Notes under the pieces: model-generated
The model's input: only the letters and a program-made list of their open reading frames with translations
What the model was told of the DNA's origin: nothing
Database searches by the model: none
DNA from: Martensiomyces pterosporus
Lineage: Eukaryota; Kickxellomycota; Kickxellomycetes; Kickxellales; Kickxellaceae
Assembly: GCA_025201845.1 (NCBI GenBank)
Contig: MU603935.1
Coordinates: 194,481-258,480, forward strand
Reading direction: 5' to 3'
Length of the DNA stretch: 64,000 nt
Shown: positions 27,734 through 38,028 of the stretch, piece after piece
How the letters are laid out: each line of letters begins with the position of its first letter
How positions within the stretch are numbered: the first letter of the stretch is position 1
Position numbers and translations under genes: made by a program

Positions 27734-29464
27734 CTAGTGCTTCGAGCGCAGCTTGTTGATGTCGACCCAGATGGGAGCAATGTCGATGGGCACGCTCTTC
27801 AGGCTCTCCAGAGCATCCTTGACGGCAGGCGAGACAACGCCGTACTTCTGCTTGAACTCGAGTGCGCGCGCCTTGTTGCCGTCGCCCTGGATGAGCATAA
27901 TGTCCCTGGTCAGGTCGCTAACGGCCTGGTCGATGCGGGTCAGGTCAACCGAGAACTTCTTTGCCTGCGCATCATACGCGAATCCGCCCTTCTCGAGCAG
28001 GTAGTTGAGCTGCATCGCCTGGCCCAGGCCATGGGCCTCAGCCAGACCAAAGCGGATGGACCGGAACGCCGACGCCAAGTAGGTGGTGTAGAACTGCTTC
28101 AGCGTGATGTTGTCAATAACACCCTGCTCAATCAGCAGGCGGGCGGCAAACAGACCAGCAATGTCGGCCTTGGCCTCCTCGAATGCCGAGTGCACCTCCT
28201 GCAGCCTGCTGCGCACGGTGTCCTTGGTTCCAACAACGCGGTGGGGTCCGTTCGAGTGGGCGACCTCGTGCAGCAGCACATGCGTGAAGAATGCGTCAAA
28301 GGTGACGTGAGCCAGATCGCTCTGCACAAGCACCACGTTGGCAATTGGGTTGAGCACGCTCTTGAACTTGCCCTCCTGGACGTTCTTGATCAGGGTGAGC
28401 TTCGACCCAGCGCGCTCAATGGCCACCTCGTCGTTGGGCAGGTTGTAGGCAGCAGTCATCGGCACAGCAGTGTCTCCGCCGTAGTACACCTGGTTGACAA
28501 CGACGATGGGCGGCGGCACCAGGTCCTTGTTCCGGTACTCCTCGGGGATGGGCAGGTGCTTCTCGACAAGCTCCAGGCTGCTGGTAAACTTGCCCAGCAC
28601 CTTGCTGCCCTCAAAGTCGCGCACATGCACCATCGACTCGAAGAACGCCTTGGCCGAGAACAGCTCGTCCTCGTAAGTCTCGTAGGGGCCGATGGCCGAC
28701 TCCAGCGCGCTGGTGTGGTTGATGTTGAGCCAGGCAATCTCCGAATCCAGATAAACGTTGCTCACAAAGGCGTCTCCGCGCTTGCGCAGGAACTCGCTAA
28801 AGCTCTTGTCGCTGACCAGGTCCGCTGCCTCGTGCATCAGCTTGGCCGCTGGCTTAAGGAACTCCTTGTACGCCTCAGAGTACTTGACAAGCTCCAGGCC
28901 GCTACCGGACTTGCAGCGCTGCACGATATCGTAGAAGCCCTTGGCGCGCGCCGCATCAGCCTCGCTCAGGGTCTTGACCCAGGCGTCAAACTGCTCGACC
29001 GTAATGTCCTCGGGGTACACGTTGGCTGTCTTTGGCTTGGCGCCAACGCCCTTGATAAACGCCTCGTTGTCAAAGCTCCTGTCCCAGGGGCCACGGAAGA
29101 GCTCAAACAGCGTGTAGATGTCTCTGGCATCCTGGCTGTGCTTGGCTTGCTGCTGGAGCGTGTGGCGGAGCTTGGAGGCCCCGGACCAGATCTGCTTGTA
29201 GTAGGCGCTGTTCAGGAGATCCGACACGTCAGCGAGCTTGACCAGCGCGCGCTTGTCGCCCTCGGTCAAATGCGACAGGTCGGCGAGCAGCTCCGTGGGC
29301 TTGTAGTTGTCCAGGCGCTGGCGGACGGTGAGTCCGCTGGCAGCGGCGGCGGCAGTCGGGAGGTTGCTGGAAGCCATGAGGAGCGTCGTAAATAGTGCAA
29401 ATGTCTTGCGGAGCGGAGTAATTCCCGAAACAAGGGGGGAGAAGCCGGCAAGAGTTGACATCAT
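27734..29464 (-). CDS. M49-like zinc metallopeptidase (NUDT3/DPP III-related)
   Basis: The protein has 576 residues. The zinc motif is HEVAHSNGPH with His399, Glu400 and His403. A helix EEAKADIAGLFAARL about 28 residues later supplies the likely glutamate ligand. This pair (HExxH-x-x-G-P and EEAKAD) is that of the peptidase domain I associate with plant NUDT3 and bacterial relatives of dipeptidyl peptidase III. Classical DPP III instead has HELLGH, with one extra residue. No Nudix domain is present. The N-terminus (MMSTLAGFSP... up to residue 42) is hydroxylated, weakly basic and Ala-rich, a possible mitochondrial leader. Met30 is an alternative cytosolic start. Substrate is unknown; release of short peptides is the family expectation. 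A TATAAAG lies about 100 bases upstream on the same strand. Confidence 0.8.
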   Translation of the reverse strand: MMSTLAGFSPLVSGITPLRKTFALFTTLLMASSNLPTAAAAASGLTVRQRLDNYKPTELLADLSHLTEGDKRALVKLADVSDLLNSAYYKQIWSGASKLRHTLQQQAKHSQDARDIYTLFELFRGPWDRSFDNEAFIKGVGAKPKTANVYPEDITVEQFDAWVKTLSEADAARAKGFYDIVQRCKSGSGLELVKYSEAYKEFLKPAAKLMHEAADLVSDKSFSEFLRKRGDAFVSNVYLDSEIAWLNINHTSALESAIGPYETYEDELFSAKAFFESMVHVRDFEGSKVLGKFTSSLELVEKHLPIPEEYRNKDLVPPPIVVVNQVYYGGDTAVPMTAAYNLPNDEVAIERAGSKLTLIKNVQEGKFKSVLNPIANVVLVQSDLAHVTFDAFFTHVLLHEVAHSNGPHRVVGTKDTVRSRLQEVHSAFEEAKADIAGLFAARLLIEQGVIDNITLKQFYTTYLASAFRSIRFGLAEAHGLGQAMQLNYLLEKGGFAYDAQAKKFSVDLTRIDQAVSDLTRDIMLIQGDGNKARALEFKQKYGVVSPAVKDALESLKSVPIDIAPIWVDINKLRSKH

Positions 29465-29864
29465 TTCTGTTTTCGTCTCCAGAAGGTTCTTTATGGGGGG
29501 GCGGAAATGGTAATAGCAAGTGGCTTTGCGCTTGTTTTGAGCGCTCCCACGCCCAAACCCCCCTCTTTATATGGATACGTGGTTGCCAGGCCAAGCGGAC
29601 AGCTGAAAGCGGAAATTCGGCCTAGTGCAGGCTAGCGCGTGCTTTCAGGAAGCGGGCTGCCAAGCGCCGTGGGAACGAGTAGCACACATTATGTATCACA
29701 CATAGTTCTAGTATCGAATTCGTATTATGCAACAAGAAATCAATGTTCGACAACAGGCGAGAAAAGCCGCAGCGTGCTACTCGGTACTACTTCCAGAAAA
29801 AGAGCGACAAAGCACAAACAAAGGCGGAACAAATCAGCCAATGCTCGGTGGTGGCGGTGCTCAT
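29465..29864. other. Intergenic region, M49-like promoter and giant-gene 3' flank
   Basis: These 400 bases carry the minus-strand TATA box at 29565-29571 near the M49-like start. The remainder is unremarkable. No gene was seen. Confidence 0.5.
29565..29571 (-). promoter_or_regulatory. TATA box of the M49-like gene
   Basis: The minus strand reads CCATATAAAGAGGGG, with TATAAAG starting about 107 bases upstream of ATG 29464. Spacing and orientation fit a core promoter. Confidence 0.5.
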
Positions 29865-32800
29865 TTAGCACATGAGGTCAGATCCCTGCACATGTCCACC
29901 ACTCGACGGCTTCAACAACCCCTTGAACGCCGTGTCGCGTCCATGTGCAATGGCTGGAATCTGCTCGCTGCCAAACGCCTTCACATCGCCCCGGTACAGG
30001 TGTGTCGACAGCGACGGCCCAGCGACCAAGCCGTCATCGCCATCCGACGGCGACGACTCGTTGCTGCTCTTCACGTTTCTCTTGGCCTGGGGTGACGACT
30101 GCGCCGAAGCAACATTCGGGCCCACATGCAGCACTCGCCTGCTGGTCTTGCTATTTTTGGCATTTTGCTCATCGGCCAGCATGGATGACGACAGCGTAGC
30201 CTCCTTGATAAGCGGGAGACTCAGGTCTGACAGCGAGCTATCCGTGTGCACAACTGACGATCGACCCTGTGTCTTGTCGCTGCTGATGTCGTTTCTGTAC
30301 ATCCTGCCAAGCGGAATATTGTCGTCGTCGTCGTCGTCAAACTCGCTGCCGGGGCTCGACGCCTCTTCTGAGTCCACCTGTGCGTTGAAATGGCTGCCAG
30401 GGGCCGCAGCAGCCGACAACAGCCCAGAGCGGTCAAAGATTAGCGCTGGCCTGCTCTTCAGCATCCGCTCGCCGCTGTCTAAGCACACGCCGCCGGGGAG
30501 CTCCTCTCCCGCACCGTCGGCCCTGCCGCTGCGGAGCTGTGGTGGAATGGGCGGTCGCTTGTACATGGGTGCATGTGCAGCCTCGGGTGCGTGTATTGGC
30601 TGGTCCGCTGCCTCGTCAAACAGCACCGATGTCGCCGTATCAAACCTGTCAGAGCTCTGTGCTGGCGAGTATTCCTCAGCCAGAGAGCAAAAGACAGGGT
30701 CTGCTGGCCCATCAACTGGCAGCGAGTCTATGCTGCTTGCGCCCTCATTATCAAAGTGTGTCTCGGCAGCTGGCGGCGGCCTGAGGGACTTTGCGCTGAG
30801 TCTGGGGCTAAGCCTGACACGCGCTGCCAGGCCACCAAACGCACGCACATCGCACTCGTCATCCTCGTCATCCTCCTTGCTTTGCTGGTGGCCGTCCAGA
30901 CGAAATGCTGGCGGCGGTGATAAGCGCAGCGCTCCAGCAGGTGTCATTGCCAGCGGTGTTGACTCCTGGCTACCCGCATCGGACAGCAGTGACGCCGGCG
31001 ACAACGAGTGGTGGCTGCCGTCAGTATCCTCGCCATCGCCAGCTGCCTTGATGGCCGCCCGCTGCTCAATGGACTGAGCAACCCGAGGATCAATCAGCCG
31101 AATGGTCTCCAGCAGCCTGCGCTCCTCAGGGAACCGCACTCGCTTCCTGGATGCCCTGGCAGATCTCGGCTGTCTCTGTGCGCTGTGCTCTCTGGACGGT
31201 GGCGTGGACGCTCCGCTGAGTCGCGGCTCATCAAGTGCCGCCGGCAATGTCGAGCTTCTGCGAGCCTTGCCCACTCGCTCTTCCTGCAGTGCACCTAGCG
31301 CGCCTGTGGCTGCAGGGTCACCCAGGCTGCCAGCCCAGACCCTCTCCTCAGCCGCTTGCGCGAGAGAAACATCGCTTACGTCTGCACCAATCGCACCATC
31401 CTCATTCAGCGAGGGCAGGTCAGCAAGCGTGTGGAGCCTGGCTGGGGTAGCACGCCTCGATCTGCCAGCCTTCAAGATGCCGCCCTTCCTGTTGGCCTGC
31501 GGCGTCAGCTGCGCCGCCGCTGAGCGGCCAAGAGAGCTTGAGCCTGCCTTCACGGGCGTGCCGCTGCGTGACACCGATGCCACCCCGACACGGCTGTAAA
31601 CAGGGGATGTGAGCGGCGTAGCCTCGCCACTGAAGCTCTCGCGCCGCTTGCCATTACTGCCTCCAGGACGCGTGATACGTGCAGGCGAGCGGCCAACAGA
31701 GGATGTCGACGACGCAGAGGTGATCGAAAGACGGCGGCTCTGCGACGATCTGCCGGAAGACGCGGCCGACGACGAAAGCGACAAAGGCACGCCGTCCTTA
31801 GCCGGGCTGGGGTGGGTTGCTGCAATGAGCGCGTTCATGCGTGCATCCTTGCAGGCGCCGCTCAGTTCAGGCGACATGAGCAGACTAAACACAGTCTCGG
31901 GCATCGAAGACGGGAAAGCACCTACACCGTCGCTCGACAGCCTCGCAGGCTCAGACACACTTTTCGCCATAGAGGCGCAGCCAGGCACAACCCGCAGCTC
32001 TGCATTGCGAGAGAGCGCCGGAGAGTTCGACGGCCTGAATGCAGCCAGGCGAGGAGAGCTCACAGACATGGTGCCAAGTGATTTGGCCAGCAGCCCCTGT
32101 ACCAAGTCGACGGGAGCCCCACTTTTTACCGAGGGCGTGGGCGATGGAGGCTGCTGCTGCTGGCTAGATGCCGTTGGCGAAATTAGCGACAGCACAGGCA
32201 CGTCGTCGCCATCGCAGTCGCCATCCGCCAGGTCACAGCGCATCACGGTACGTCTGATCTCTGCGGGACCCATGCTAACTGACCTGCGAGAGAAGGCGCC
32301 AGCGTGATTAGGCTTGCCCAGCGCATAGTACCGCATGCCACGCAGCACACCCTCACTGTCAGCGCTGGGCTCGCCAAAGTCGCACGAGCTCAAGTCACTG
32401 GAGAATGACTCTGGGCTCAAGGCGCGCACCCTTGGAGGCACTACCCGCGGACTGGTGGCTCCGCCACGACCCTGCGCACGCGCCTCCTCCAGTCTGCGCC
32501 TGCGCCCGTCCATCAGCATCCCCAGCTCCGAGCTGACCCGGCGCAACGTGCCCTCGGTGAACCCATCGCGCGAGTTCTCCACAGTGTTGGCAATTAGCTG
32601 CAGCGCATCCACACGCTGCAAAATCGAGTCGTACCGCGCTTGCAGTGCTCCGACAGAGACATTGGACCTGCGTGATCTGGACGAGGGGGGCGAGGGCGAG
32701 AGCGAGGGTGAGCGCGGTGGCACTGCATCTCTGTTTCCGAGTCCTGCAGATGCACGGAAAAGTCTTCTGTGTTCAGCACGCGCATCAACCTCCTCCTGCA

Positions 32801-35800
32801 CACGCTGGATGTCGGCAGCCCCATCGAACGCGAACCCATCGTCCACATCTACGTCTCCTACACCGTCGCTACCCAGGCCAGCCGCATCGAACGCGCGCGC
32901 AGACAGTGCTTGCAGGGGACGGAGGTCTGGCGCTGAAGGTGGGGGAGGCTGGTGCTGCTGCTGCTGCGACCGAGTATCCGATGCATCAGCATCAGCAGCT
33001 CGCATGGGCCACAGCGGCCGTCTGCCACTCGACCGGTTTGACAATGGCGACCCGTTCTCAGCGATACCAAGTGCAACCATTCGGTGCGGTGAGCGAGGGA
33101 AGTTGGGCGAGAACGACTTGTCCAAGAACGTCCAGTCGTCAATCTCGCCGCAAACACCACCGCTGCCATTGCGGCGCCCGCCACCACCAGCAGCAGCCAG
33201 CTGGCGCACACGCTTCGCCTGCTGAGCAAACCTGCCCTCAGTGTTCCTGACCCACCCGCTGAGCCGACGCAGCACGCCAGCCTTATCATCTGTTGGCGAG
33301 ACCAGCTCGCTGGGTGCACTGCCACCTGCCGATGACGACGACTGCGAGCCGCTGCTGCCTGCCGATGTGAGCGACCGCGACTGTGCATTCAGAGGGAATG
33401 GGATAGGCGGCTGGCGGCGTAGCTTTGTGGTAAGCGAAATGGCTCTGCGGTGTTCGGGCTTGCCAGTGCCAGTTTCGGCGTTGATGTTGTTGGAGCTTAC
33501 AGACCCACGCCCAATAAGCGTAAATCCACCCGTGCTGCTGCTATTCGCGCTTTGGGGGTCACTGTATAGTACTGGCGCCATTGTCTGCGGGGGTGAAACT
33601 ATGGATGTAGGCGACACAGGCTGCGCTTGCTGCTGTTGCTGCTGCCGCTGAACTATCCCTAGCGAATTAGGCCGTTGGGCCGCCTTAGCGCTCCTACTGC
33701 CCGATGGCGACGGCTGACCTACGATGGACTGGGATGATGCGCCTGCAGCACAGTCTGACGACGATGACGACGAAGGCACAATGTGGGACACAGGAGACAG
33801 CAGAAGCATGGGTGAGGGATGCTGGTTCTGTACCGGCCGGCTCTGCTGCGAGGAAAACGTGAACCCTGTCGCCAGTGGCGGCGGAGGTTGCGGGGACAGT
33901 GGCAGAGGCTGGGCAGGTGCACGGCCGCTCCTCGTCCTGCTGTGTGTCGACATGCTAGCCTCGCTGCGTCTAGCCACTCTAGGCGAGGTAGCCCACCCAC
34001 GACCCTCGCTCCGACGCCTACGACTGGGCCGCAGCGAGGCAGTGCCAGACCCACTGCCGCCGCCGCCGCCACCGCTCATGGCCACGCCGTTGGCCAGATC
34101 ATCGCTGTCGCGCGAGTCGCCGCGCTGCAGCCCTCTGATGCGCTCCTCGAGCACACGGATGCGCTCCTCCTGGGCCTGTGCTAGGGACCTAAAGGACTCG
34201 GGCACGACTCCAAAGCGCACAGTGGTGCTACCCGAATCGCTGAGGGCATCCGACTCCTGCAGGGCATCCAATGCGCACAGCATAAATGTGTGCGACGATT
34301 CACGGCGCCATGGGCCCTCAAACTGCTGCTTGAATCGCTCGGTAGATTCGCCTGCAGGCAGCCTGGCACTGCGCCTATTGTCGGAAGACGCGCGGGCGCG
34401 CGGAGTGACATCAGCTGAGGGTGCCTTAACCAGGTGCACGCTGATCCTGTACATGCCAGCAATGTCCTCGCACCCTTCGGTACAGTTGACAGTGACCGAG
34501 AGGCAAGGGACGCCTAGGCGGCTGCGGCTGCGGCGTGCCTCGACCTGCCAAACGACGCCGTGGGCCGAAAACGGGTCGCTCACCACACGCACATGCCCGC
34601 GCTTCCTGCCCAGATCAAGCACGCTGGGCACAGGCAAGGTGGCATAGCGCCACGCAGGCTTGACTTCGCTGGCCAGGAGCGCCTCGGTGTCTGGCAGCCG
34701 GTCGTTCCAGCCATCAGGTCTGGCCTGGCTGGCTGCTGTAAGCAGCTCAAGAATGCGCGAGCGCTCCGAGACCGCCTGCGCCTGCGAAAAGTCCTCTACC
34801 ATCTGCTGAACCATCTTGAGTGTCTCGTCCAGGTCGCTGCGCCACTCCGCACACCCAGCCAGCCTCCGCTGGAGACCCGCCTGCGCATCTCGGAAGGCCT
34901 TCTCTACGCGCTCTGTATCCTTGACCAGCTGCTCGTCCATTGCCTCCTGTGCCCTTGCATACGACTCTGCAAGCTCCGCGAGTGCCGAGTCTAAAAGTGC
35001 GTTGCGCTGTCGTGTCTCGCTCAGGTTGCCCACGAGCTTGATCTGCAGGGACTCGATTGCCTCGAATGTGTCGTCGTACGCTGCCGCTAGCTTCACTACG
35101 GAGTGCGCGTGGTGCAGCGTGCCGCCAACCTCGATCCCTGTGCCCTCAGCGCAGTGCGTGCAGATGGCCATCTCGCACGTCTCGCACCACAAGTCGTTGC
35201 GTGTGCCTGGGTGCGTTGTGCATCGGTCCATATGCGTGCTTGCTGCCTGCTGCGAAATCTGTGCGGCAATAGCCGATGGGCTGCAAGTGCCCAGCGGCTG
35301 CGGGGCCCTTGTCTGCCCTCTTGTGCCAGAGCCTGTCACAGGCGATGGATGCCCTGGAGCGACCAGCAGGTCGCACTTGATAGGCATTGCAGCATCAACC
35401 ATTGCGGAGGCCACTATCAGCGGCTCGCTGGCAATGTGTGGCTGCAGTGCCTGGGCGTCACCAGGCCCAGTGCCATTCTTACTCGCAAGCGGATAAGAAG
35501 CGCTGCTGTCACCAAGAAGCGCGCGCTCCTTTCCCAAGCTCTTTCCACCGCTCACAGTCTTAGAATCGGCAGGCTGGGCTATGTTTGTCGCCAGCGTACT
35601 GTCAAATGTGCCTGGCGTATGCTCAGCCAGCGTGTGGTTCGACTGGGGCGACGCTCTGTTGTTGTCGCTGTGAATGCACATCTCGGGCTGGAGGAGCGAC
35701 GCCGCCACATCACCATTGTACGTGCCACTAGACTGCGCGCTGACCGTGGGAGTAGCCAAAGGCAGGCCGAACAGGCTGCTGTCGTTGCTATTGCCGCTTG

Positions 35801-36482
35801 CTGGTGCCTTGTCAGTAACTTGCTGCTGCTGAAGTGCAAATGGTTGGAATGTGAATTGCGGTTGGGAGAGCGGGTGGCCAGGCGTAGCAGTCGGGGTAGT
35901 TGTTATTCGTCGGCGTAAATGTTGATGTTGTTCCCGTTGTTTGCGTTGGTGGTGTTGTTGTTGTTGTTGTTGCACGTTGGACATTCCGTTTAAATGACGT
36001 TGCGTATGTTGTTGCGGCGGTTGTTGTTGTTGTTGTTGGGGAAATGCAAGAGAAAGAGGTGAGATAAGAGAGGAAGTGGATAAGCGAGGTGCAGGCAAAA
36101 AAGGGGAGTCAGTAGATGGGACTGATGATAATGAGTGCCTCGAGGGCATCACATTGCCCGCGCTGTCGCTGTCGGTGTTTGAATGTTTACTATATCTTCT
36201 GCTACGTCTCCTGAGCAGCTGCATAACCCCCTGCTGGCCTTGCTGCTGGCGACGAAGCAGTAGCAGGGAGGAAGAATGCTGGCAGTCATGCGGAGGATCT
36301 GCAGGGTGCTGCTGCTGCTGCTGCTGGACTGGGAGATTAGAGTTTCTCTCCAAGTCGCTGGGAGAGTGCTGTTGCTCAAGGCTGAGATTGTCGGTGCTGA
36401 TGTTTGACTTGCTCGTGCAGAACAGACATAGGGCGCGGAAGAACGTGGGCATCATTGCGACATTCTGCCAACCGGCATTCAA
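29865..36482 (-). CDS. Giant RING-less TRIM37-like protein (B-box, coiled coil, MATH-like)
   Basis: The protein has 2,205 residues with no intron needed. Residues 1-415 are disordered with several Gln runs. A B-box zinc finger at about 421-465 has CTTH, then WCETC, then CTHC, then HHAH as ligands. A coiled coil follows at about 475-590. A MATH/TRAF-like fold spans about 605-765, with GVVWQVEARR, LSVTVNC, MYRISVHLV and a closing DSGSTTVRFGVVPESF. Another short coiled coil (EERIRVLEERIRGLQ) ends this part. B-box, coil and MATH in that order is the TRIM37 layout, but no RING precedes it, so E3 ligase activity is not supported. The remaining 1,400 residues are disordered, rich in Ser, Pro and Arg, and contain RKRVRFPEERRLL at about 1780, a good PP1-docking RVxF match. 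Its role is unknown; a scaffold is likely. An upstream exon encoding a RING cannot be excluded. Confidence 0.75.
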   Translation of the reverse strand: MNAGWQNVAMMPTFFRALCLFCTSKSNISTDNLSLEQQHSPSDLERNSNLPVQQQQQQHPADPPHDCQHSSSLLLLRRQQQGQQGVMQLLRRRSRRYSKHSNTDSDSAGNVMPSRHSLSSVPSTDSPFLPAPRLSTSSLISPLSLAFPQQQQQQPPQQHTQRHLNGMSNVQQQQQQHHQRKQREQHQHLRRRITTTPTATPGHPLSQPQFTFQPFALQQQQVTDKAPASGNSNDSSLFGLPLATPTVSAQSSGTYNGDVAASLLQPEMCIHSDNNRASPQSNHTLAEHTPGTFDSTLATNIAQPADSKTVSGGKSLGKERALLGDSSASYPLASKNGTGPGDAQALQPHIASEPLIVASAMVDAAMPIKCDLLVAPGHPSPVTGSGTRGQTRAPQPLGTCSPSAIAAQISQQAASTHMDRCTTHPGTRNDLWCETCEMAICTHCAEGTGIEVGGTLHHAHSVVKLAAAYDDTFEAIESLQIKLVGNLSETRQRNALLDSALAELAESYARAQEAMDEQLVKDTERVEKAFRDAQAGLQRRLAGCAEWRSDLDETLKMVQQMVEDFSQAQAVSERSRILELLTAASQARPDGWNDRLPDTEALLASEVKPAWRYATLPVPSVLDLGRKRGHVRVVSDPFSAHGVVWQVEARRSRSRLGVPCLSVTVNCTEGCEDIAGMYRISVHLVKAPSADVTPRARASSDNRRSARLPAGESTERFKQQFEGPWRRESSHTFMLCALDALQESDALSDSGSTTVRFGVVPESFRSLAQAQEERIRVLEERIRGLQRGDSRDSDDLANGVAMSGGGGGGSGSGTASLRPSRRRRSEGRGWATSPRVARRSEASMSTHSRTRSGRAPAQPLPLSPQPPPPLATGFTFSSQQSRPVQNQHPSPMLLLSPVSHIVPSSSSSSDCAAGASSQSIVGQPSPSGSRSAKAAQRPNSLGIVQRQQQQQQAQPVSPTSIVSPPQTMAPVLYSDPQSANSSSTGGFTLIGRGSVSSNNINAETGTGKPEHRRAISLTTKLRRQPPIPFPLNAQSRSLTSAGSSGSQSSSSAGGSAPSELVSPTDDKAGVLRRLSGWVRNTEGRFAQQAKRVRQLAAAGGGGRRNGSGGVCGEIDDWTFLDKSFSPNFPRSPHRMVALGIAENGSPLSNRSSGRRPLWPMRAADADASDTRSQQQQHQPPPPSAPDLRPLQALSARAFDAAGLGSDGVGDVDVDDGFAFDGAADIQRVQEEVDARAEHRRLFRASAGLGNRDAVPPRSPSLSPSPPSSRSRRSNVSVGALQARYDSILQRVDALQLIANTVENSRDGFTEGTLRRVSSELGMLMDGRRRRLEEARAQGRGGATSPRVVPPRVRALSPESFSSDLSSCDFGEPSADSEGVLRGMRYYALGKPNHAGAFSRRSVSMGPAEIRRTVMRCDLADGDCDGDDVPVLSLISPTASSQQQQPPSPTPSVKSGAPVDLVQGLLAKSLGTMSVSSPRLAAFRPSNSPALSRNAELRVVPGCASMAKSVSEPARLSSDGVGAFPSSMPETVFSLLMSPELSGACKDARMNALIAATHPSPAKDGVPLSLSSSAASSGRSSQSRRLSITSASSTSSVGRSPARITRPGGSNGKRRESFSGEATPLTSPVYSRVGVASVSRSGTPVKAGSSSLGRSAAAQLTPQANRKGGILKAGRSRRATPARLHTLADLPSLNEDGAIGADVSDVSLAQAAEERVWAGSLGDPAATGALGALQEERVGKARRSSTLPAALDEPRLSGASTPPSREHSAQRQPRSARASRKRVRFPEERRLLETIRLIDPRVAQSIEQRAAIKAAGDGEDTDGSHHSLSPASLLSDAGSQESTPLAMTPAGALRLSPPPAFRLDGHQQSKEDDEDDECDVRAFGGLAARVRLSPRLSAKSLRPPPAAETHFDNEGASSIDSLPVDGPADPVFCSLAEEYSPAQSSDRFDTATSVLFDEAADQPIHAPEAAHAPMYKRPPIPPQLRSGRADGAGEELPGGVCLDSGERMLKSRPALIFDRSGLLSAAAAPGSHFNAQVDSEEASSPGSEFDDDDDDNIPLGRMYRNDISSDKTQGRSSVVHTDSSLSDLSLPLIKEATLSSSMLADEQNAKNSKTSRRVLHVGPNVASAQSSPQAKRNVKSSNESSPSDGDDGLVAGPSLSTHLYRGDVKAFGSEQIPAIAHGRDTAFKGLLKPSSGGHVQGSDLMC

Positions 36483-37419
36483 TACGGCGTTTGTTTACGA
36501 TATGGAAGGCAGGATACGGCGTGGAATAGCGGGGAGGGAGTGGGAGATAATAGAGGGAGAAGGATAGGGAGAATGTGGTTGCAGTGGAATGTAGATGCCG
36601 CAGTAACCAGCCCGGAGCGGAAAAGGCATATAAGAAGGAGCAGAGATAGAGAGCACAGAGCGGGCGGGCGGTGGATGAGAGGGCTATTGGATAGCTGAAG
36701 CACTCTTTCTCGAATGGATGATAATAACAAACAATGCGAATAGCTGGATGGTGGTTGTGACACTTTGCACAATGGCAGGAACTTGACTGTAGGAGGGATG
36801 AGGGAGGCGAGCGAGATTGTTTGTTTATGCTTGCGGTGTTTTGCTGCTGCTTTGTTTGATGCTGCAATTGCCCAGTGGCTTTCCGCTCTCCTTCACCAAG
36901 GATCGAGGCTGGGAGCGAGAAGCTGTTCGCCAAATGAGGACCAAAACAAGCGTGCTGTTTGCCAGGCGAGGAGCGGATATCTATGGATTACTGCGCGTGT
37001 GGCAAGGCAGCTCAAGCAGGGCACAGAGCCAGAGGGCTGTATGGAGACGTGTAGGATGCAATGCGAATGGGCGGTTGGTATTGAAAACAAGTGGAAAGGG
37101 ATGCTATGGCAAAGAGATGAGTGGAATGAGTGAAACGAGTGAAATGAACCGAGGATGCAAATAGGATCGCGTTAATGTAGAGTGAAGGCAAAGGAGATGC
37201 AAGAGTCTGTTCGTAGGCTCAGAGCATGTTACAGCGGCGAAGCAGACGCCAGAAGGACACTGCGAGTTGCGGAACCGCCAGAGAGAATGGGGGTACGAGC
37301 TGCCGGATCAGCCTTAGCAAACAAGGTGGGAGAATGGCGATAGCCATGGATGGGGGGAGAGGAAGCTCATTCAGGCGGCAGGTTGAACTGATAGCACAGC
37401 CGCTGCACCACGGCGCGCG

Positions 37420-38018
37420 GTTTCGGTGGCTACGCGAGAGGCACAGGGGTTTCCGGGTAGCGCAGTGGAGTGCAGTGTCATTTTGGAGGATGGAGGATAT
37501 ACAGGAGAGGAGGTGAGGAGAAGGGCTTTAGAAGCATGTCGGATTTAGCTGCCAGTTTGGCCGGTTTAGTCGCCAGCATCTCGGTTCAGTGAGCGACAGG
37601 GAGCAAGATTCAGGAGAAGAGACCAGCAGCAGCAGCAGCAGCAGCACATATGGCTTACGATGAGGATAATGCTGTTCAGCGGGTTGGGAGGATGCTACAT
37701 AAGGAGCATGTCTGTGTCAATTTACCTTGTCGGGTTGCTCAGAAATCTGGCTGCTGCAGCTCGGGCACCGCATGACGTGGCCTCTCTTCTTTGAAATGAG
37801 GACCTGCTCAAAGCACAGCACGCAAGTCGCTACACGGGGCTCTTGGCAGCTCCTCAGTGTGCTCTTGGCATCAGCTGTAGATGCAGAGGTTTCCGAGGCA
37901 TCGTTCGCTGCATCTGCTGTAGTGGCTGGCGATGCACAAGACACGAAGTCGCGCAGATCATCCATCGACGGCACCACCTCATCCATTTGCACCGCCGCCG
38001 CTGCTGAAGCCGCACCTG
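37420..38018. repeat. First copy of a ~600-bp duplication flanking assembly gap 2
   Basis: It matches 38029-38624. The differences seen are A at 37612 against G at 38221, and seven AGC units at 37625-37645 against six at 38234-38251. The copy ends at the N run. Confidence 0.9.
37717..38018 (-). other. Duplicate 3' fragment of the zinc-ribbon gene (interrupted by gap)
   Basis: It encodes the same final ~100 residues as the gene at 38323-39981, including the CVLC and CPSC pairs, and is cut by the gap on its 5' side. It is an unmerged copy and not a second gene. Confidence 0.85.
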
Positions 38019-38028
38019 NNNNNNNNNN
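38019..38028. other. Assembly gap 2 (10 N)
   Basis: Ten Ns again join contig ends that carry the same sequence, as at 21152. Confidence 0.97.

Noticed and set aside
27701..29395. 564-codon plus-strand frame antisense to the M49-like gene
   Set aside because: No family resemblance; the minus strand has a clear metallopeptidase motif.
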